This document shows positions 39,764 through 50,130 of a stretch of 64,000 nucleotides of DNA, piece after piece (the first letter of the stretch is position 1; the number at the start of each line of letters is the position of its first letter). The DNA comes from Chrysoperla carnea (Eukaryota > Arthropoda > Insecta > Neuroptera > Chrysopidae), in NCBI RefSeq assembly GCF_905475395.1, contig NC_058337.1, positions 138,887,172 through 138,951,171 on the forward strand, read 5' to 3'. A model generated the notes under the pieces. The model was given only the letters and a program-made list of their open reading frames with translations. It was not told where the DNA came from and did no database searches. The translations under genes and the position numbers were made by a program.

Positions 39764-40252
39764 ATGGCGTACATAGTGGACGTACAGGGTTTCAAAGTAA
39801 ACAATGAATTCATCGTTAAAGAACTTAGTTTTGTGGATACAAATGGGAACCATTTCGGACATTATGTATTCAAACCACCATTTCCATTTAACACATTAAG
39901 TGATTCAGATAAGAAACAAACAATTTGGCTCTCAAATAATTACCATGGCTTATACTGGAATCAAGGAGCCACCGATTATTGTGAGTTATCAACCATTTTA
40001 ACACATATTGCTAATCATAATGTAATATACTGCAAAGGTGAAGAAAAGAAAATTTGGATTAAAAAATTAATTCGAAATTCAACAAGGGCAGTCCACATTG
40101 AAAATTTGGATGGTGGAAAACCACTTCATAAGAATGACAGTGTATCAAAAGCTCTATGCATCTATCAACATAAACATTGTACTACAAATATTATTATGTA
40201 TTTATTACATTATTTTTTTAATAGATCTTTATACGGAGGTGCTTGTTGTTGA
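39764..40252 (+). CDS. Conserved Polinton protein, 162 aa (MAYIVDVQGF family)
   Basis: Starts MAYIVDVQGFKVNNEFIVKE and contains FKPPFPFNTLSDSDKKQTIW and NNYHGLYW. Such proteins are frequent in insect Polintons. The opening VDVQGF and the overall layout recall RNase H-fold nucleases, but no complete catalytic set can be identified, so no function is given. Ends in GGACC. Intact here; the outer copy carries a stop at Trp65. Confidence 0.65.
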   Translation: MAYIVDVQGFKVNNEFIVKELSFVDTNGNHFGHYVFKPPFPFNTLSDSDKKQTIWLSNNYHGLYWNQGATDYCELSTILTHIANHNVIYCKGEEKKIWIKKLIRNSTRAVHIENLDGGKPLHKNDSVSKALCIYQHKHCTTNIIMYLLHYFFNRSLYGGACC

Positions 40253-40523
40253 TAAATTAGTGTTAATGATTAAAAAAGTTTTAACAATAAATAATATTAA
40301 AAAATAAAATAATTGTCTTTATTCATATTTTGTATTTTGTTTTAATCTAAAATTGTAATTTTTTTTAAATAAAAATTTTTTTTATCTTATCTGTAGTACA
40401 AGTTGATTTATTATTCCTTATAAAGAGCATATTATATAGGTTGATTGATGATACTTGTTAGGTTATTAAGCGCTGTTTATCAACTGTATAGGTCATTTAA
40501 CTTGTGAGCTTTCATGTGATAAC

Positions 40524-41498
40524 ATGCTTCAGACAACGAAACAGCTAGCTAAGTTGAGCGATATTATACAGAAAAAGTATAACGCACTCAAAGCTGATGA
40601 ACAAAGAGCGACCATTTCATTAGAAAAAACATTTAAGCCCATCACTGATCCGCTGAATAAGCTAGTAGAAAAACAAGAGAACAAAAACGATTTTACTCGA
40701 ATTAATATAAAACGCAAGATGGAAGATGATACCTTAGAAGACAATAAAGATGAACTATTAAATTATACGCCAATGAAGGCTCGAAAATTATTTGAAGATA
40801 CTCCAGTAGTCACAAAACAAAATCTATCAGACACCTATGAGGATGATGCATCACACACTCCAGATGTTGTATTTAGGGGGATTATAAAATCACCAGAGAA
40901 TAATCAGCATGCACTTCAGCATTTTACAAAGACTTATGGAGATATGGCCGGTAAATACATTTATTTTATATTATCGAATAAAGATGATAAGCTTATCGAT
41001 AATATTTACGGATTACGTTATGATAATGCTGCTGATAGATTATATGTAGGTAATTCAGTTGTTCACATTGAGCATAACGATATACAAGTCAACGAAAAAT
41101 GGTACGACGGGACATCAGGTTTATATGAGCTTTTAGTAAAACAGATACCAAAACATTATTCAGAGCAAGACATGCGTAACTATTTAGAAATTGTAACATC
41201 AACAAACGCTAATAGACGTAATTATGACTCTCGAGGTCAAATTCAAGGAACTAGAGGTTTAAAGTATAAAAAAATCATTAAAAAACATCTATACCCATCG
41301 GCTCCTGCTTCTGGTAGCGGTCTAACATTATCACGAGTAACTAATAATCCCATAGATTATGTGTACTGGAATACAATCGACGAACTTTGCGACAGATTAC
41401 GGCTGTTATGCGCATCACGTGACGCGGGAAATTTCAGTCATCAAAATGAAATCAATAGTTTGATACAAGAGTTAAGGGAAGAAAATATAATATACTGA
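40524..41498 (+). CDS. Conserved Polinton protein, 324 aa (YDGTSGLYELL family)
   Basis: N-terminal half is charged and probably disordered or coiled (LSDIIQKKYNALKADEQRAT). The C-terminal domain (about residues 190-324) contains KWYDGTSGLYELLVKQIPK, TSTNANRRNY and NTIDELCDRLRLLCASRDAG, ending LIQELREENIIY, which is a recurrent domain in uncharacterised Polinton and insect proteins. Role unknown; location among structural genes suggests a virion component. Intact; preceded by CCTTATAAAGAGC TATA-like sequence about 105 bp upstream. Confidence 0.65.
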   Translation: MLQTTKQLAKLSDIIQKKYNALKADEQRATISLEKTFKPITDPLNKLVEKQENKNDFTRINIKRKMEDDTLEDNKDELLNYTPMKARKLFEDTPVVTKQNLSDTYEDDASHTPDVVFRGIIKSPENNQHALQHFTKTYGDMAGKYIYFILSNKDDKLIDNIYGLRYDNAADRLYVGNSVVHIEHNDIQVNEKWYDGTSGLYELLVKQIPKHYSEQDMRNYLEIVTSTNANRRNYDSRGQIQGTRGLKYKKIIKKHLYPSAPASGSGLTLSRVTNNPIDYVYWNTIDELCDRLRLLCASRDAGNFSHQNEINSLIQELREENIIY

Positions 41499-41499
41499 A

Positions 41500-42205
41500 A
41501 ACCAGATTGGTTTCTAAACAGACCAGTATTAAACAGGTCAAACCAGTATTAAACAGACCTGTTTCTAAACAGACTAGTATTAAACAGATACAGACCAGTA
41601 TTAAACAGATCAAAACCAGTATTAAACAGATACAGACCAGTATTAAACAGGTTAAAACCAGTATTAAACAGATACAGACCAGTATTAAACAGGACAAAAC
41701 CAGTTTTAAACAGGTTAAAACCAGTATTAAACAGATACAGACCAGTATTAAACAGGTCAAAACCAGTATTAAACAGATACAGACCAGTATTAAACAGGTC
41801 AAAACCAGTATTAAACAGATACAGATCAGTATTAAACAGGTCAAAACCAGTATTAAACAGGTTAAAACCAGTATTAAACAGATACAGACCAGTATTAAAC
41901 AGGTCAAAACCAGTATTAAACAGATACAGATCAGTATTAAACAGATACAGACCAGTATTAAACAGGTCAAAACCAGTATTAAACAGATACAGACCAGTAT
42001 TAAACAGGTTAAAACCAGTATTAAACAGGTCAAAACCAGTATTAAACAGGTCAAAACCAGTATTAAACAGATACAGATCAGTATTAAACAGGTCAAAACC
42101 AGTATTAAACAGGTCAAAACCAGTATTAAACAGCTCAAAACCAGTATTAAACAGATACAGACCAGTATTAAACAGACCTGTTTAGATACAGAGCAGTATT
42201 AAACC
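41500..42205. repeat. 21-bp minisatellite (~33 units) encoding heptads
   Basis: Tandem ACCAGTATTAAACAGGTCAAA units, alternating with a variant ending ATACAG. Because 21 is a multiple of 3, the plus strand is open for 231 codons as TSIKQ(V/I)(K/Q) heptads, and the opposite strand is open as well. The plus frame has no ATG at its beginning. Treated as repeat DNA rather than a gene. Confidence 0.85.
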
Positions 42206-42291
42206 GAGCTGTTTCTTATTAGACCTGTTTAGATTTTATATTTATTATATGTAATTATTAAAATTACATCATAACCTATTGAGAACTCAGT

Positions 42292-42987
42292 ATGAACGGT
42301 ATAGATAAATTTGGATGTTCTCTCCTCAAAAATTATCAAGATTCATATACATCACATAATGAATCAATACTTCGATGTAATGGTGGAAATAATTGCTTCG
42401 ATGCAAAACAAAGACGAATTGTGAATGTCGGGAAACCTATAAATAAGCAAGATGTTGTGAACTTGGAAAGTCTTGGACAGTGTTTGTCATTAGATGATAA
42501 AGAATCATACTTTGATGCAAAAAATAAAAAAATAAGTAATGTAGCAAGTCCAGAATTTTCAACTGATGCTGTGGATTTATACACCCTTATCAATCATGTT
42601 AGTGATAAAATCAATAACACTACTGAAATATTTAACGAGAGTCTGAAAAAATTAAATGGTTATTTTCGAATATCAATACGTAATACACAACCAACACAAT
42701 TTTATCCTGATCCAACTACTGATTTTGCATGGTATATATTGGAAAATAATACAAGAGTTTATGTATTTAGATTCCCAATCTCTGTGATGATACATCATTT
42801 AGATATTAAACCAACATACTGTGAGGTCTTCAAAAACGATAGTATTATAGATGAAAATAAACTTAATACATTAAAATCAAACGATTATTTAACGTTTGGT
42901 ATTCCTAAAAGTTTCATGAATACAAACTCCGATTCCATGTTACTATATGTTGACATTGGTATAAAATATAAATTAATAGATGGATAA
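42292..42987 (+). CDS. Fibre-like protein with tail-fibre-type repeats
   Basis: 231 aa. Residues about 36-62 (FDAKQRRIVNVGKPINKQDV) and 74-100 (FDAKNKKISNVASPEFSTDA) are two copies of a motif typical of trimeric fibre shafts in phage tail fibres, then a short helical segment and a beta-rich C-terminal domain with YFRISIRNTQPTQFYPDPTT. The ATG lies in an Initiator-like context (ACTCAGTATG). Its end overlaps the integrase start by 8 bp. Candidate receptor-binding spike; inferred, not proven. Confidence 0.6.
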   Translation: MNGIDKFGCSLLKNYQDSYTSHNESILRCNGGNNCFDAKQRRIVNVGKPINKQDVVNLESLGQCLSLDDKESYFDAKNKKISNVASPEFSTDAVDLYTLINHVSDKINNTTEIFNESLKKLNGYFRISIRNTQPTQFYPDPTTDFAWYILENNTRVYVFRFPISVMIHHLDIKPTYCEVFKNDSIIDENKLNTLKSNDYLTFGIPKSFMNTNSDSMLLYVDIGIKYKLIDG

Positions 42988-43903
42988 AAGACGAATTGTT
43001 GTGAATGAGCTACATAAACCAGCTCGACGTAATTATCCAAGAAGGCGTGTAATCATTAAGGGACTCAATGATTTATTTCAAGCTGATTTGGTAGAAATGA
43101 TCCCGTATGCAAGACAAAATACCAACTTTAAATATATTTTGGTGGTCATCGATTGCTTCTCCAAATATAGCTGGGCTATGCCACTAAAGTCCAAGAGTGC
43201 TGTGGATGTCACTAATGCCATGGAACAGATTATAAAAGATCGTACACCGAAAAACCTTCAAACTGATAATGGTACGGAATTTTATAATGAAAAATTTAAG
43301 AGATTGATGAAAGAGTACAACATAAACCATTATTCTGTATATTCAACTAAAAAGGCGTGTATTGTGGAAAGATTTATACGCACACTGAAATCGATGATGT
43401 ACAAACATTTCAGTTTGTATGGTAATTATAAATGGATAAAAGTATTACCGGAATTGATTAAACAGTACAATAATTCATACCATCGGACAATCAGGATGAA
43501 GCCATCACAAGTCAATACACGAAACGAAAAACGGATTTTAAAAGATTCATACAATCATATTAAGATGGTGGGTCCAAAACAAAAATTTACAGTTGGCGAT
43601 CATGTAAGGATAAGTAAATTTAGAACGACGTTTGCTCGTGGTTTTCATCCATCATGGACACCAGAAATATTCACCATTCGCGAGGTGAAACTTACAAACC
43701 CAAGAACATATTTACTGAAGGACTATAACAACGAAGATATAAAGGGTGGTTTCTATGCCGAAGAATTACAAAAAGTTCACGATCGAAACATTTATTTAGT
43801 GGAAAAGGTCTTAGCTAAACGCGGATCCAAAGTTAAAGTCCGGTGGCTAGGGTTCGACTCTTTACACGATTCATATATTGATAAAAAAAGTCTTCTTTTA
43901 TAG
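42980..43903 (+). CDS. Retroviral-type integrase with chromodomain-like C-terminus
   Basis: 307 aa. Catalytic triad D36 (QADLVEM), D96 (LQTDNGTEF) and E130 (CIVERFIRT) gives the rve core with 33 residues between the last two. A basic N-terminus precedes it and an SH3-like part (GDHVRISKF) follows. The end (YLVEKVLAKRGSKVKVRWLG) resembles a chromodomain, which could direct insertion to particular chromatin. Expected to insert the element with a 6-bp duplication, as seen at its own borders. Complete; contains the GCCATG target that was hit in the outer copy. Confidence 0.9.
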   Translation: MDKRRIVVNELHKPARRNYPRRRVIIKGLNDLFQADLVEMIPYARQNTNFKYILVVIDCFSKYSWAMPLKSKSAVDVTNAMEQIIKDRTPKNLQTDNGTEFYNEKFKRLMKEYNINHYSVYSTKKACIVERFIRTLKSMMYKHFSLYGNYKWIKVLPELIKQYNNSYHRTIRMKPSQVNTRNEKRILKDSYNHIKMVGPKQKFTVGDHVRISKFRTTFARGFHPSWTPEIFTIREVKLTNPRTYLLKDYNNEDIKGGFYAEELQKVHDRNIYLVEKVLAKRGSKVKVRWLGFDSLHDSYIDKKSLLL

Positions 43904-44075
43904 TGGACCGTTTTTGTGAACATATTTGTGTTTTATAAAAAAAATAAAACATATCACATTGTAAAAATATTATTTTTATTGTAAAATTTTATCTATAACA
44001 TATAAAAACAGAGTTGTATTATAATAATATTTAAAAAATATATATTTATAAATTATCGAAAATACATTATAATTA

Positions 44076-44507
44076 TTATTCTGAAAAGTGTCCATTGTCA
44101 TCATCATCATCATTATCTTTCTTCATAAGATAATTTTCAATTATTTCTTTCACTTTAACATAGTCGGATAACTCGTCTGATGTAAATACACTGTAGTAAG
44201 ATTGTTCAAAAATGGATAGTCCTACAATTCCATCTTTTTGTCCAGAGTGGATATTTTTTAAAATCCAGTTCCAAATTTGTTTGTCTTCATCGTCTGACGA
44301 TGGGGAAAATTTCACTTCTAAGTCCATTTGTTCTACCTTATCAATAAGGTAGTTTAAAGTTTCCGGTCGACCACATTTAATTGCCATATTAACCGATGTT
44401 TGAAAATACTTTGTTAACACATTGTTTATAGTACTTAAACTACAATTATCTTTAATCATATTAACAATACAGTTGTTATCACTATTATGATTACCAAAGT
44501 CTTGCAT
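44076..44507 (-). CDS. Acidic Polinton protein, 143 aa, unknown
   Basis: Starts MQDFGNHNSDNN and ends in an Asp-rich tail (KKDNDDDDDNGHFSE). A middle stretch (NMAIKCGRPETLNYLIDKVE) resembles one ankyrin-type helix pair, too little to assign. Downstream of polymerase B on the same strand with its own promoter-like AGTGGTGGGGGTG at 44589-44577. Frameshifted in the outer copy. Function not known; the position next to polB suggests an early, regulatory or host-interaction role. Confidence 0.5.
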   Translation of the reverse strand: MQDFGNHNSDNNCIVNMIKDNCSLSTINNVLTKYFQTSVNMAIKCGRPETLNYLIDKVEQMDLEVKFSPSSDDEDKQIWNWILKNIHSGQKDGIVGLSIFEQSYYSVFTSDELSDYVKVKEIIENYLMKKDNDDDDDNGHFSE

Positions 44508-44574
44508 TTTGTATGTTTAAACTAACACTAAATTGTTTTCTACAATAATTCCACCTAACTATCAGTTTTTTTTT

Positions 44575-44640
44575 ACACCCCCACCACTACTCTATCAATT
44601 GTTCATGCGCACTACTCTATCAATTGTTTGTACACCTATC
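44575..44640 (-). promoter_or_regulatory. Promoter-like block upstream of the acidic gene
   Basis: The minus strand has AGTGGTGGGGGTGTAAAAAAAA 70-80 bp before the ATG at 44507. Further upstream ACTACTCTATCAATTGTT occurs twice in direct repeat (about 44588-44631). The same block is present before the outer pseudogene (51526-51590). Confidence 0.45.
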
Positions 44641-44746
44641 ACAATACCGAACCACTTTGAGGATCATCACAACAGCAGGACACATTTCTGAAACAACAGC
44701 AAAAATTAGCTAAATATTAAAAACAAAAAATATAAAATACTTACAC

Positions 44747-47700
44747 TCAACAAATAATGCTATAGTGGCCCCATGGTTTTGTTTCACATGAATTGTGAGT
44801 AATGTATCGTTTTTGGTCAAATGGTGATAAGCCCACTTTCTGCTGTTTGATGGTATGTAAGCGGTGTCGCTTGGATTGGATGCTTTGCTGAACATGGTAA
44901 AAGTTACGGTTCTCAAGCAAACACCGCTTATAGTCCTCAAAAGTAAGTTTTCGGATAGCTGACTTCTTGAGACCCTTGGATCGTTTAGTCTCTTTTTTAT
45001 TTTGCACCCGAATAGCATACATTTTGCTACGTAATCCGACAAATTCTAGCATAACATCACCATTATTTTCATCGGACATTAAACCCTTGACTTTCTTATT
45101 ACGTAGTGGCATACCATAGATGTTGTCGGGTGCATAGTCAGCCGTATCAAAACGATTAATATCCTGTTTCATGACCTCATAGACGTCAGTATTTTTCACG
45201 CTATAAATTAGACTATCGGTGTCTGTGTATAATAACCTGACATTTGTGGGGTTGTACCGTTGGTACATGTAGTTGTAGTGGAAGTCATACACAAACGTTT
45301 TCGATATGTCTAAAATTGTGAAGCCTATGTAGATGGGTTTGTTGAAACGTATCTGTGTTTTTTTCATTTCAACAATACTGACGTCATTGTCGAGCACCAT
45401 CATACTGTGAAAATTGGGATTGGCAATTAATTTCTTCACACCATGTTTTCCATCCCAATTTTTTCGTATGTACACAACCCGATGTTTCCTCACATTCTCC
45501 ATGGTTTTACCGAAGATGGCATTAATCATGAGTTTGAATAATGCTTTTTCAAACTCATTTGAGGCGTTCTTGCGCATCTCGGTATTGAAATCAATATATG
45601 GTTTCAACCATGCAGATTGATCGAATTGTAACACACGGTGGTATTTTGTTACCTTAACACCGAGTTGTGTATACAGTTTTAAATTCCTGTAGTGCACGAC
45701 ATAGTTGGTCTTATTGTAAAGGGTTGACAGAAGATATTTTTGTTTTGATCCAGGTGGTTTCGTTGTCTCCGGACATGGCGGTAAATCGCTAAAGTTATCA
45801 TGTAGATGTTGGGGTATTTCAAGGTCTACTTCTAAAATGTACCCGACTGGTGAATCATCTGCAACATCCTCGATGTTTGGTGTGTCGACCCACTTAAAAT
45901 TTCCTGTTGGTAGGTATCCACACATTGCTGCACCATATAGGTTCACCACATCGTAATACATAAGGTAGACATCTTCTTGAGTTTTATCATACCCCTCTTC
46001 CATGTACTTATTGTTTGCCTTAGCATAGCGATTAGAACATTGACTTACACCGCCTCTGATTCCTTTCTCGATAAACAACAAGTCATCAATATCCGTGAAC
46101 AATTCCAATTTGATATTGGTGTATTTCAACATGGCGCTCCACGTATAGCCAGGAAGTGTGTAATAGTGACTAGGATCGAGACTATAGCTATGAATACAAG
46201 TGTTACGGAAATTTTCAAAAATATCCGCAAGTAGTAACACATCAGTTTTCATATACAGGTCTGAATAATCACCTAGTGTATGTAAATTGAATGTGTTCCA
46301 TACCTGTATCGCATGGTTATAATCCTCATCCGTTATGTGTTCATCTGTTAACACACTGTAGAACGCCTCCTTTGGTGGTAATTTTGTCTCTTGGAGACGT
46401 CCCCAGCTACTCATGTATTCATATGGAAATACACCTTTTCTCGTCAGCAATTGAAATTGTTCATCATTACTGACCTATAAAAAATTAAAAAACAAATTAC
46501 AACCCTGTATTAAAAATTATTTATTTTTTATCATTTACCTCTTTATGTAAAATGGATTTTTTATCATTATCTAAATATGAGGCCAGATTTTCCAACTTGT
46601 CTGCGAGAAATCGGAAGGAATCAATGAATCTTAATTGAATGTCCGAGACGTGCTTTGTGAAACTGATGTACTTTTCTTTGTTGATGGGCAACACATCAAC
46701 TTGACCGTCGATTTCCGTCAGCAGAGCTTCAATAATAAAATGCGAATCGTATCCACTTAAGTTGTGCATCACAACAGGTATCACCCTTGAATCTTGATAA
46801 TGCAGATTACAAAATTGGTGTGCTGCTCCACGGTAGATACCTAAAATAGATTAATATAAAATTAGATGAAATTAAAAAAAAATAAATAAATTACATTACC
46901 TGTGCGATGTGAATGGTCGCGAACACGTATGGAATTGGATACGAAATCTTTATCACAAATGTGACACTTCTCTGCTGACATAAAATCCAGTTCTTGTTCG
47001 ACGGTGAGCGGATACATTGGTTTAACGTGTTTTATTTTTTGCTCTAATGAGTACGCTACTTGTTCCAGTTCATGAACAAACCACTTGACACAATCAGCAC
47101 CACGGTATGCCTTATAAAACGATTGGTTGGGATCATGGGTACAATGAACATAGTAACCTACACTGTAGGGTACATGTTTTTGAATATTTTTTGTATAAGA
47201 CCCATGATCCATTTCCATGTCTTCATGATGTTGTGGTACCAATAACGCCTCAAAGTCAGCGTACACCATATACTCAACACGTTCCTTGCTGTTGAAATCT
47301 TTGAACTCAACGAACCGCTCGTCATCAGTTTCAGGCATTCGTACCCGCACCGCTTCTTTTTCACCACAATTTACTGAATGCTGTTGGAGTTTGACTTCTG
47401 TAGCAAAATAGTTGAGACATCGATCACATAAAAATATTTTATTCTTGTATTTTGTTACACCCGATCGACTCAACTTTGCTAAATTTTTTATCCAGCAAAA
47501 GTGGTGACTGTTCCCATTCTCCACAGCAAGTAGATGAATTTTCTTCCCCACAGTGTTCGAACTAACGCGTACAGGGAAAATTTCTAAATCACGTAGAAAC
47601 GTATCTTTGTAGCCGTACACGTTAATCGATAGCTGCGGGTTCATCTTTTCAAATTTATTAATTTGATCCAGAGACATGGGGAACTTTAATCCATCACATT

Positions 47701-48628
47701 TTAAATGATGTTTATAGTGCGGGTACTTAGTTAAACGTTGAGGATTCCTTTCAACCGGGTAAAGTGCTGACATTATCGACCATAAAAAGCAATGTTGGTC
47801 ATCATTCTGGACATTAATCACAGCCAATTTATTTTTGATGACTGGTGGTAGTTCACAAAATGTTCCAGCTGTGATCGGAGAGTACTTATTCATGTGGACT
47901 CGAATATTTATGATCATGTCAAGAGCCCAACCGCTATCGCGTTCCTGGAATTCTTCCAATTTTTTCAGCAAATAGTTTTTGACATGATCATTGTACCACT
48001 CCTGCATGTCCGTTGTCAGATACATTTCCTTGGCCGACGTTATAAATGTTTTCAAATCCTCCTCTTTGGTGGTGGGCTTAATGAAATTGCCCGTGAACAT
48101 AATATACACCTGAAAAAAAATCTCATTAGACTATTTAAATTATAAATCTTAAATTTTACTTACCTTGAGGGGATGCTTCACTAGCTCACGCCGAACGTGT
48201 CTTCTAAACATTGGAAATGCCCGGTTGAAAAATATATTTGGATCTTTATAATCCAAATTGGTAATCATACCAGTCTTCACCCTGCCCTGGTGGTGGGTTT
48301 CAATTGTCTCCCAGATTAGATGTCGATTTTGTTTTTTGGTGACACCACCACCTTGCTTAACTAAATCTAATCGCAGTCGGTGAAGTTGCCGCTGGTATGA
48401 TTTACAAAGTCCAATATTAGCTTCAAGACGCAGAGGATTTTCTTTCTTTAACATCAACATCTTTTTGAATAAGCGGATGTTCTGCTTATTAAGTATCATC
48501 CATCGCTCAGCTTCCTCCACCGTCTTGATGAGCCTCAACGCTCTCTCCACTTTCTTCATCATATCAGTGCTACCACCTTGAGGTACCACGTTTAGCGTCT
48601 GCATAACATTTCGTTCGTAGGTGTCCAT
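44747..48628 (-). CDS. Protein-primed family B DNA polymerase, four coding exons
   Basis: Coding exons 48628-48164, 48109-46900, 46840-46539 and 46474-44747 sum to 1235 codons including the stop. The three introns (54, 59 and 64 bp) are GT-AG (GTAAGT...TTTCAG, GTAATG...TTTTAG, GTAAAT...TTATAG) and keep phase exactly. A further 5'UTR intron (48684-48629) and a 3' intron (44744-44688) are likely. Exonuclease motifs: YADFEALL and NLSGYDSHF. Polymerase motifs: [31 protein letters not shown]. Replicates the element, probably with a protein primer as in related elements. All exons open. Confidence 0.9.
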
Positions 48629-48822
48629 CTTTCAAAAAATTATATTTAAGTTTCACAATAATATTTAAAAAATTTTACACTTACCGTTATATTTTCAAAT
48701 ACTAAGCAAAATATACGTTACCGAACGTTCAACACTAAAGTTAACTTACAACTGAGTAATATTTGTTTTTTGTATAAAATATATAGACTAAGTTTAGAAT
48801 AATAAATATACCAAAAACAAAA

Positions 48823-48826
<4 letters not shown>

Positions 48827-48880
<54 letters not shown>
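48827..48880. repeat. (TAA)n microsatellite, empty retrotransposon target
   Basis: About 17 AAT/TAA units in the inner Polinton's polB upstream region. The equivalent place in the outer element (55780-55830) is where the RLE retrotransposons inserted, so this is the unoccupied allele. Confidence 0.9.
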
Positions 48881-48881
<1 letters not shown>

Positions 48882-48912
48882 TAACGTAAAAAATATATGC
48901 GGAAAAAACTAA

Positions 48913-48990
48913 CTGAAGCAAAGGTGAATTTCAAAAGAGATACTTCAACAGCTACGTACATCACTTTTTATAGCATTACCCCCACCACTA
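48913..48990 (-). promoter_or_regulatory. Probable polymerase B promoter
   Basis: Minus strand AGTGGTGGGGGTAATGCTATAAAAAG (48990-48965) contains a good TATA box; a TCAGTT Initiator-like sequence lies at about 48917-48912. The AGTGGTGG...TAAT..TATAAAAA arrangement matches 27720-27742 in the outer element. Confidence 0.5.
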
Positions 48991-49049
48991 AAAAAGTTGT
49001 AATTTGATATTTTTATAATCGTAATTCAAACTAATTATTTTTTCTTGGA

Positions 49050-49511
49050 ATTCAGACAAGTTTAAACATGTTCAAACAAGTTTGAACATGTTCAAACAAG
49101 TTTGAACTTGTAGCAGGATGATGATATCATATTTTTCAAGGTCAAATCAATTTCAACATATTCTTGAGAATAGCTGACACGTGTAAAATTATTTTAAGAT
49201 CAAAGTCCATTCAAACAAGTTTGAACATGTATTTTTATTATGTAAATTTCAAGTGTCATATTACATTGCTTAATCATAAAAAAAAAAATATTAACATCCG
49301 GTCACGTGTTTTGACACATGTAAAATTATTTCAAACAAGTTTGAACTTGTTATAAGATGATGATATCATATTTTTCAAGGTCAAATTAACATATTCTTGA
49401 AAATTGCTGACACGTGTAAAATTATTTTAAGATCAAAGTCCATTCAAACAAGTTTGAACATGTATTTTTATTATGTAAATTTCAAGTGTCATATTACATT
49501 GCTAATTCAAT

Positions 49512-49542
<31 letters not shown>

Positions 49543-50124
49543 TAACATCCGGTCACGTATCTTGAATTTTATCATGTATAAAGTGTCAAATTACAATATT
49601 TTTCAAGGTCAAATTAACATATTCTTGAAAATTGCTGACTAATGTCAACGTCCCGCCCCCGTTCACTCTCCGCCACTATTGGTTAAAGCCAATGACGTCA
49701 TCAATGCTTAGGCAGCCATTATTCTCCTCCACCACACCTCCCGACGCCATCTTAATTTACTATTGGCCAATGCCGAGGTTTCCAACATTCACCTAGGTTT
49801 GCCCTTACGTCCCGCCCCCTGTTCACTCTCCGCCACTATTGGTTAAAGCCAACCCCCCCGTTTAGCCATTCCTCACCCCACCACACCTCCCAACGCCATC
49901 TTGATTTTTACAGCGCTACTATTGGTCAAAGCCAATGACGTCATCAATGCTTAGGCAGCCATTATTCCCCAACACCACACCTCCCGACGCCATCTTGATT
50001 TACTATTGGTCAATGACGTCATCTATCCCCTCCAACTTCCGAGGTTTCCAACATTCACCTAGGTTTGCCCTTTTTTGAAAAGTGTACCATCCAACTGTGC
50101 TGAAATCCCTGTGACTCTTCTACT
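49050..50124 (-). repeat. Right terminal inverted repeat of the inner Polinton
   Basis: Reverse complement of 34450-35514, with the same TGACGTCA, AAGATGGCG and CCAAT arrangement at the end and the ~245-bp units inside. Small length differences lie mainly in the A/T homopolymer near 49512. Confidence 0.9.
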
Positions 50125-50130
50125 GCCATG
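50125..50130 (+). repeat. Target site duplication, right copy (GCCATG)
   Basis: Second copy of the 6-bp duplication that borders the inner Polinton; partner of 34444-34449. Confidence 0.95.

Larger units (their letters stand above)
34450..50124 (+). mobile_element. Inner Polinton/Maverick element, complete (15,675 bp)
   Basis: Ends 5'-AGTAGAAGAG and CTCTTCTACT-3' are perfect inverses, and the AG terminus is typical. Terminal inverted repeats span about 1.07 kb. All Polinton genes are present and open: ATPase, PLA2 protein, protease, penton-like, 59-aa protein, hexon-like, two conserved unknowns, fibre-like, integrase, acidic protein and polymerase B with spliced exons. Inserted in the outer element's integrase gene with a GCCATG duplication. 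Close similarity of its two terminal repeats suggests a recent insertion. Confidence 0.95.

Noticed and set aside
41452..42138. Minus-strand 228-codon frame of Leu/Ile/Cys-rich repeats
   Set aside because: It is the opposite strand of the 21-bp minisatellite; any frame without a stop in the unit stays open. No conserved start or homologue.
41507..42202. Plus-strand 231-codon TSIKQ heptad ORF as a coiled-coil gene
   Set aside because: No ATG at its beginning, and the outer element has a different unit length at the same place, so the frame is not conserved. Kept as a repeat and as a finding only.
41500..42205. CRISPR-like array
   Set aside because: Units are contiguous 21-bp repeats without unique spacers and lie in a eukaryotic element with no cas genes.
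46977..48145. Plus-strand frames across the polymerase exons
   Set aside because: Antisense shadows of the minus-strand polymerase with no domain content.
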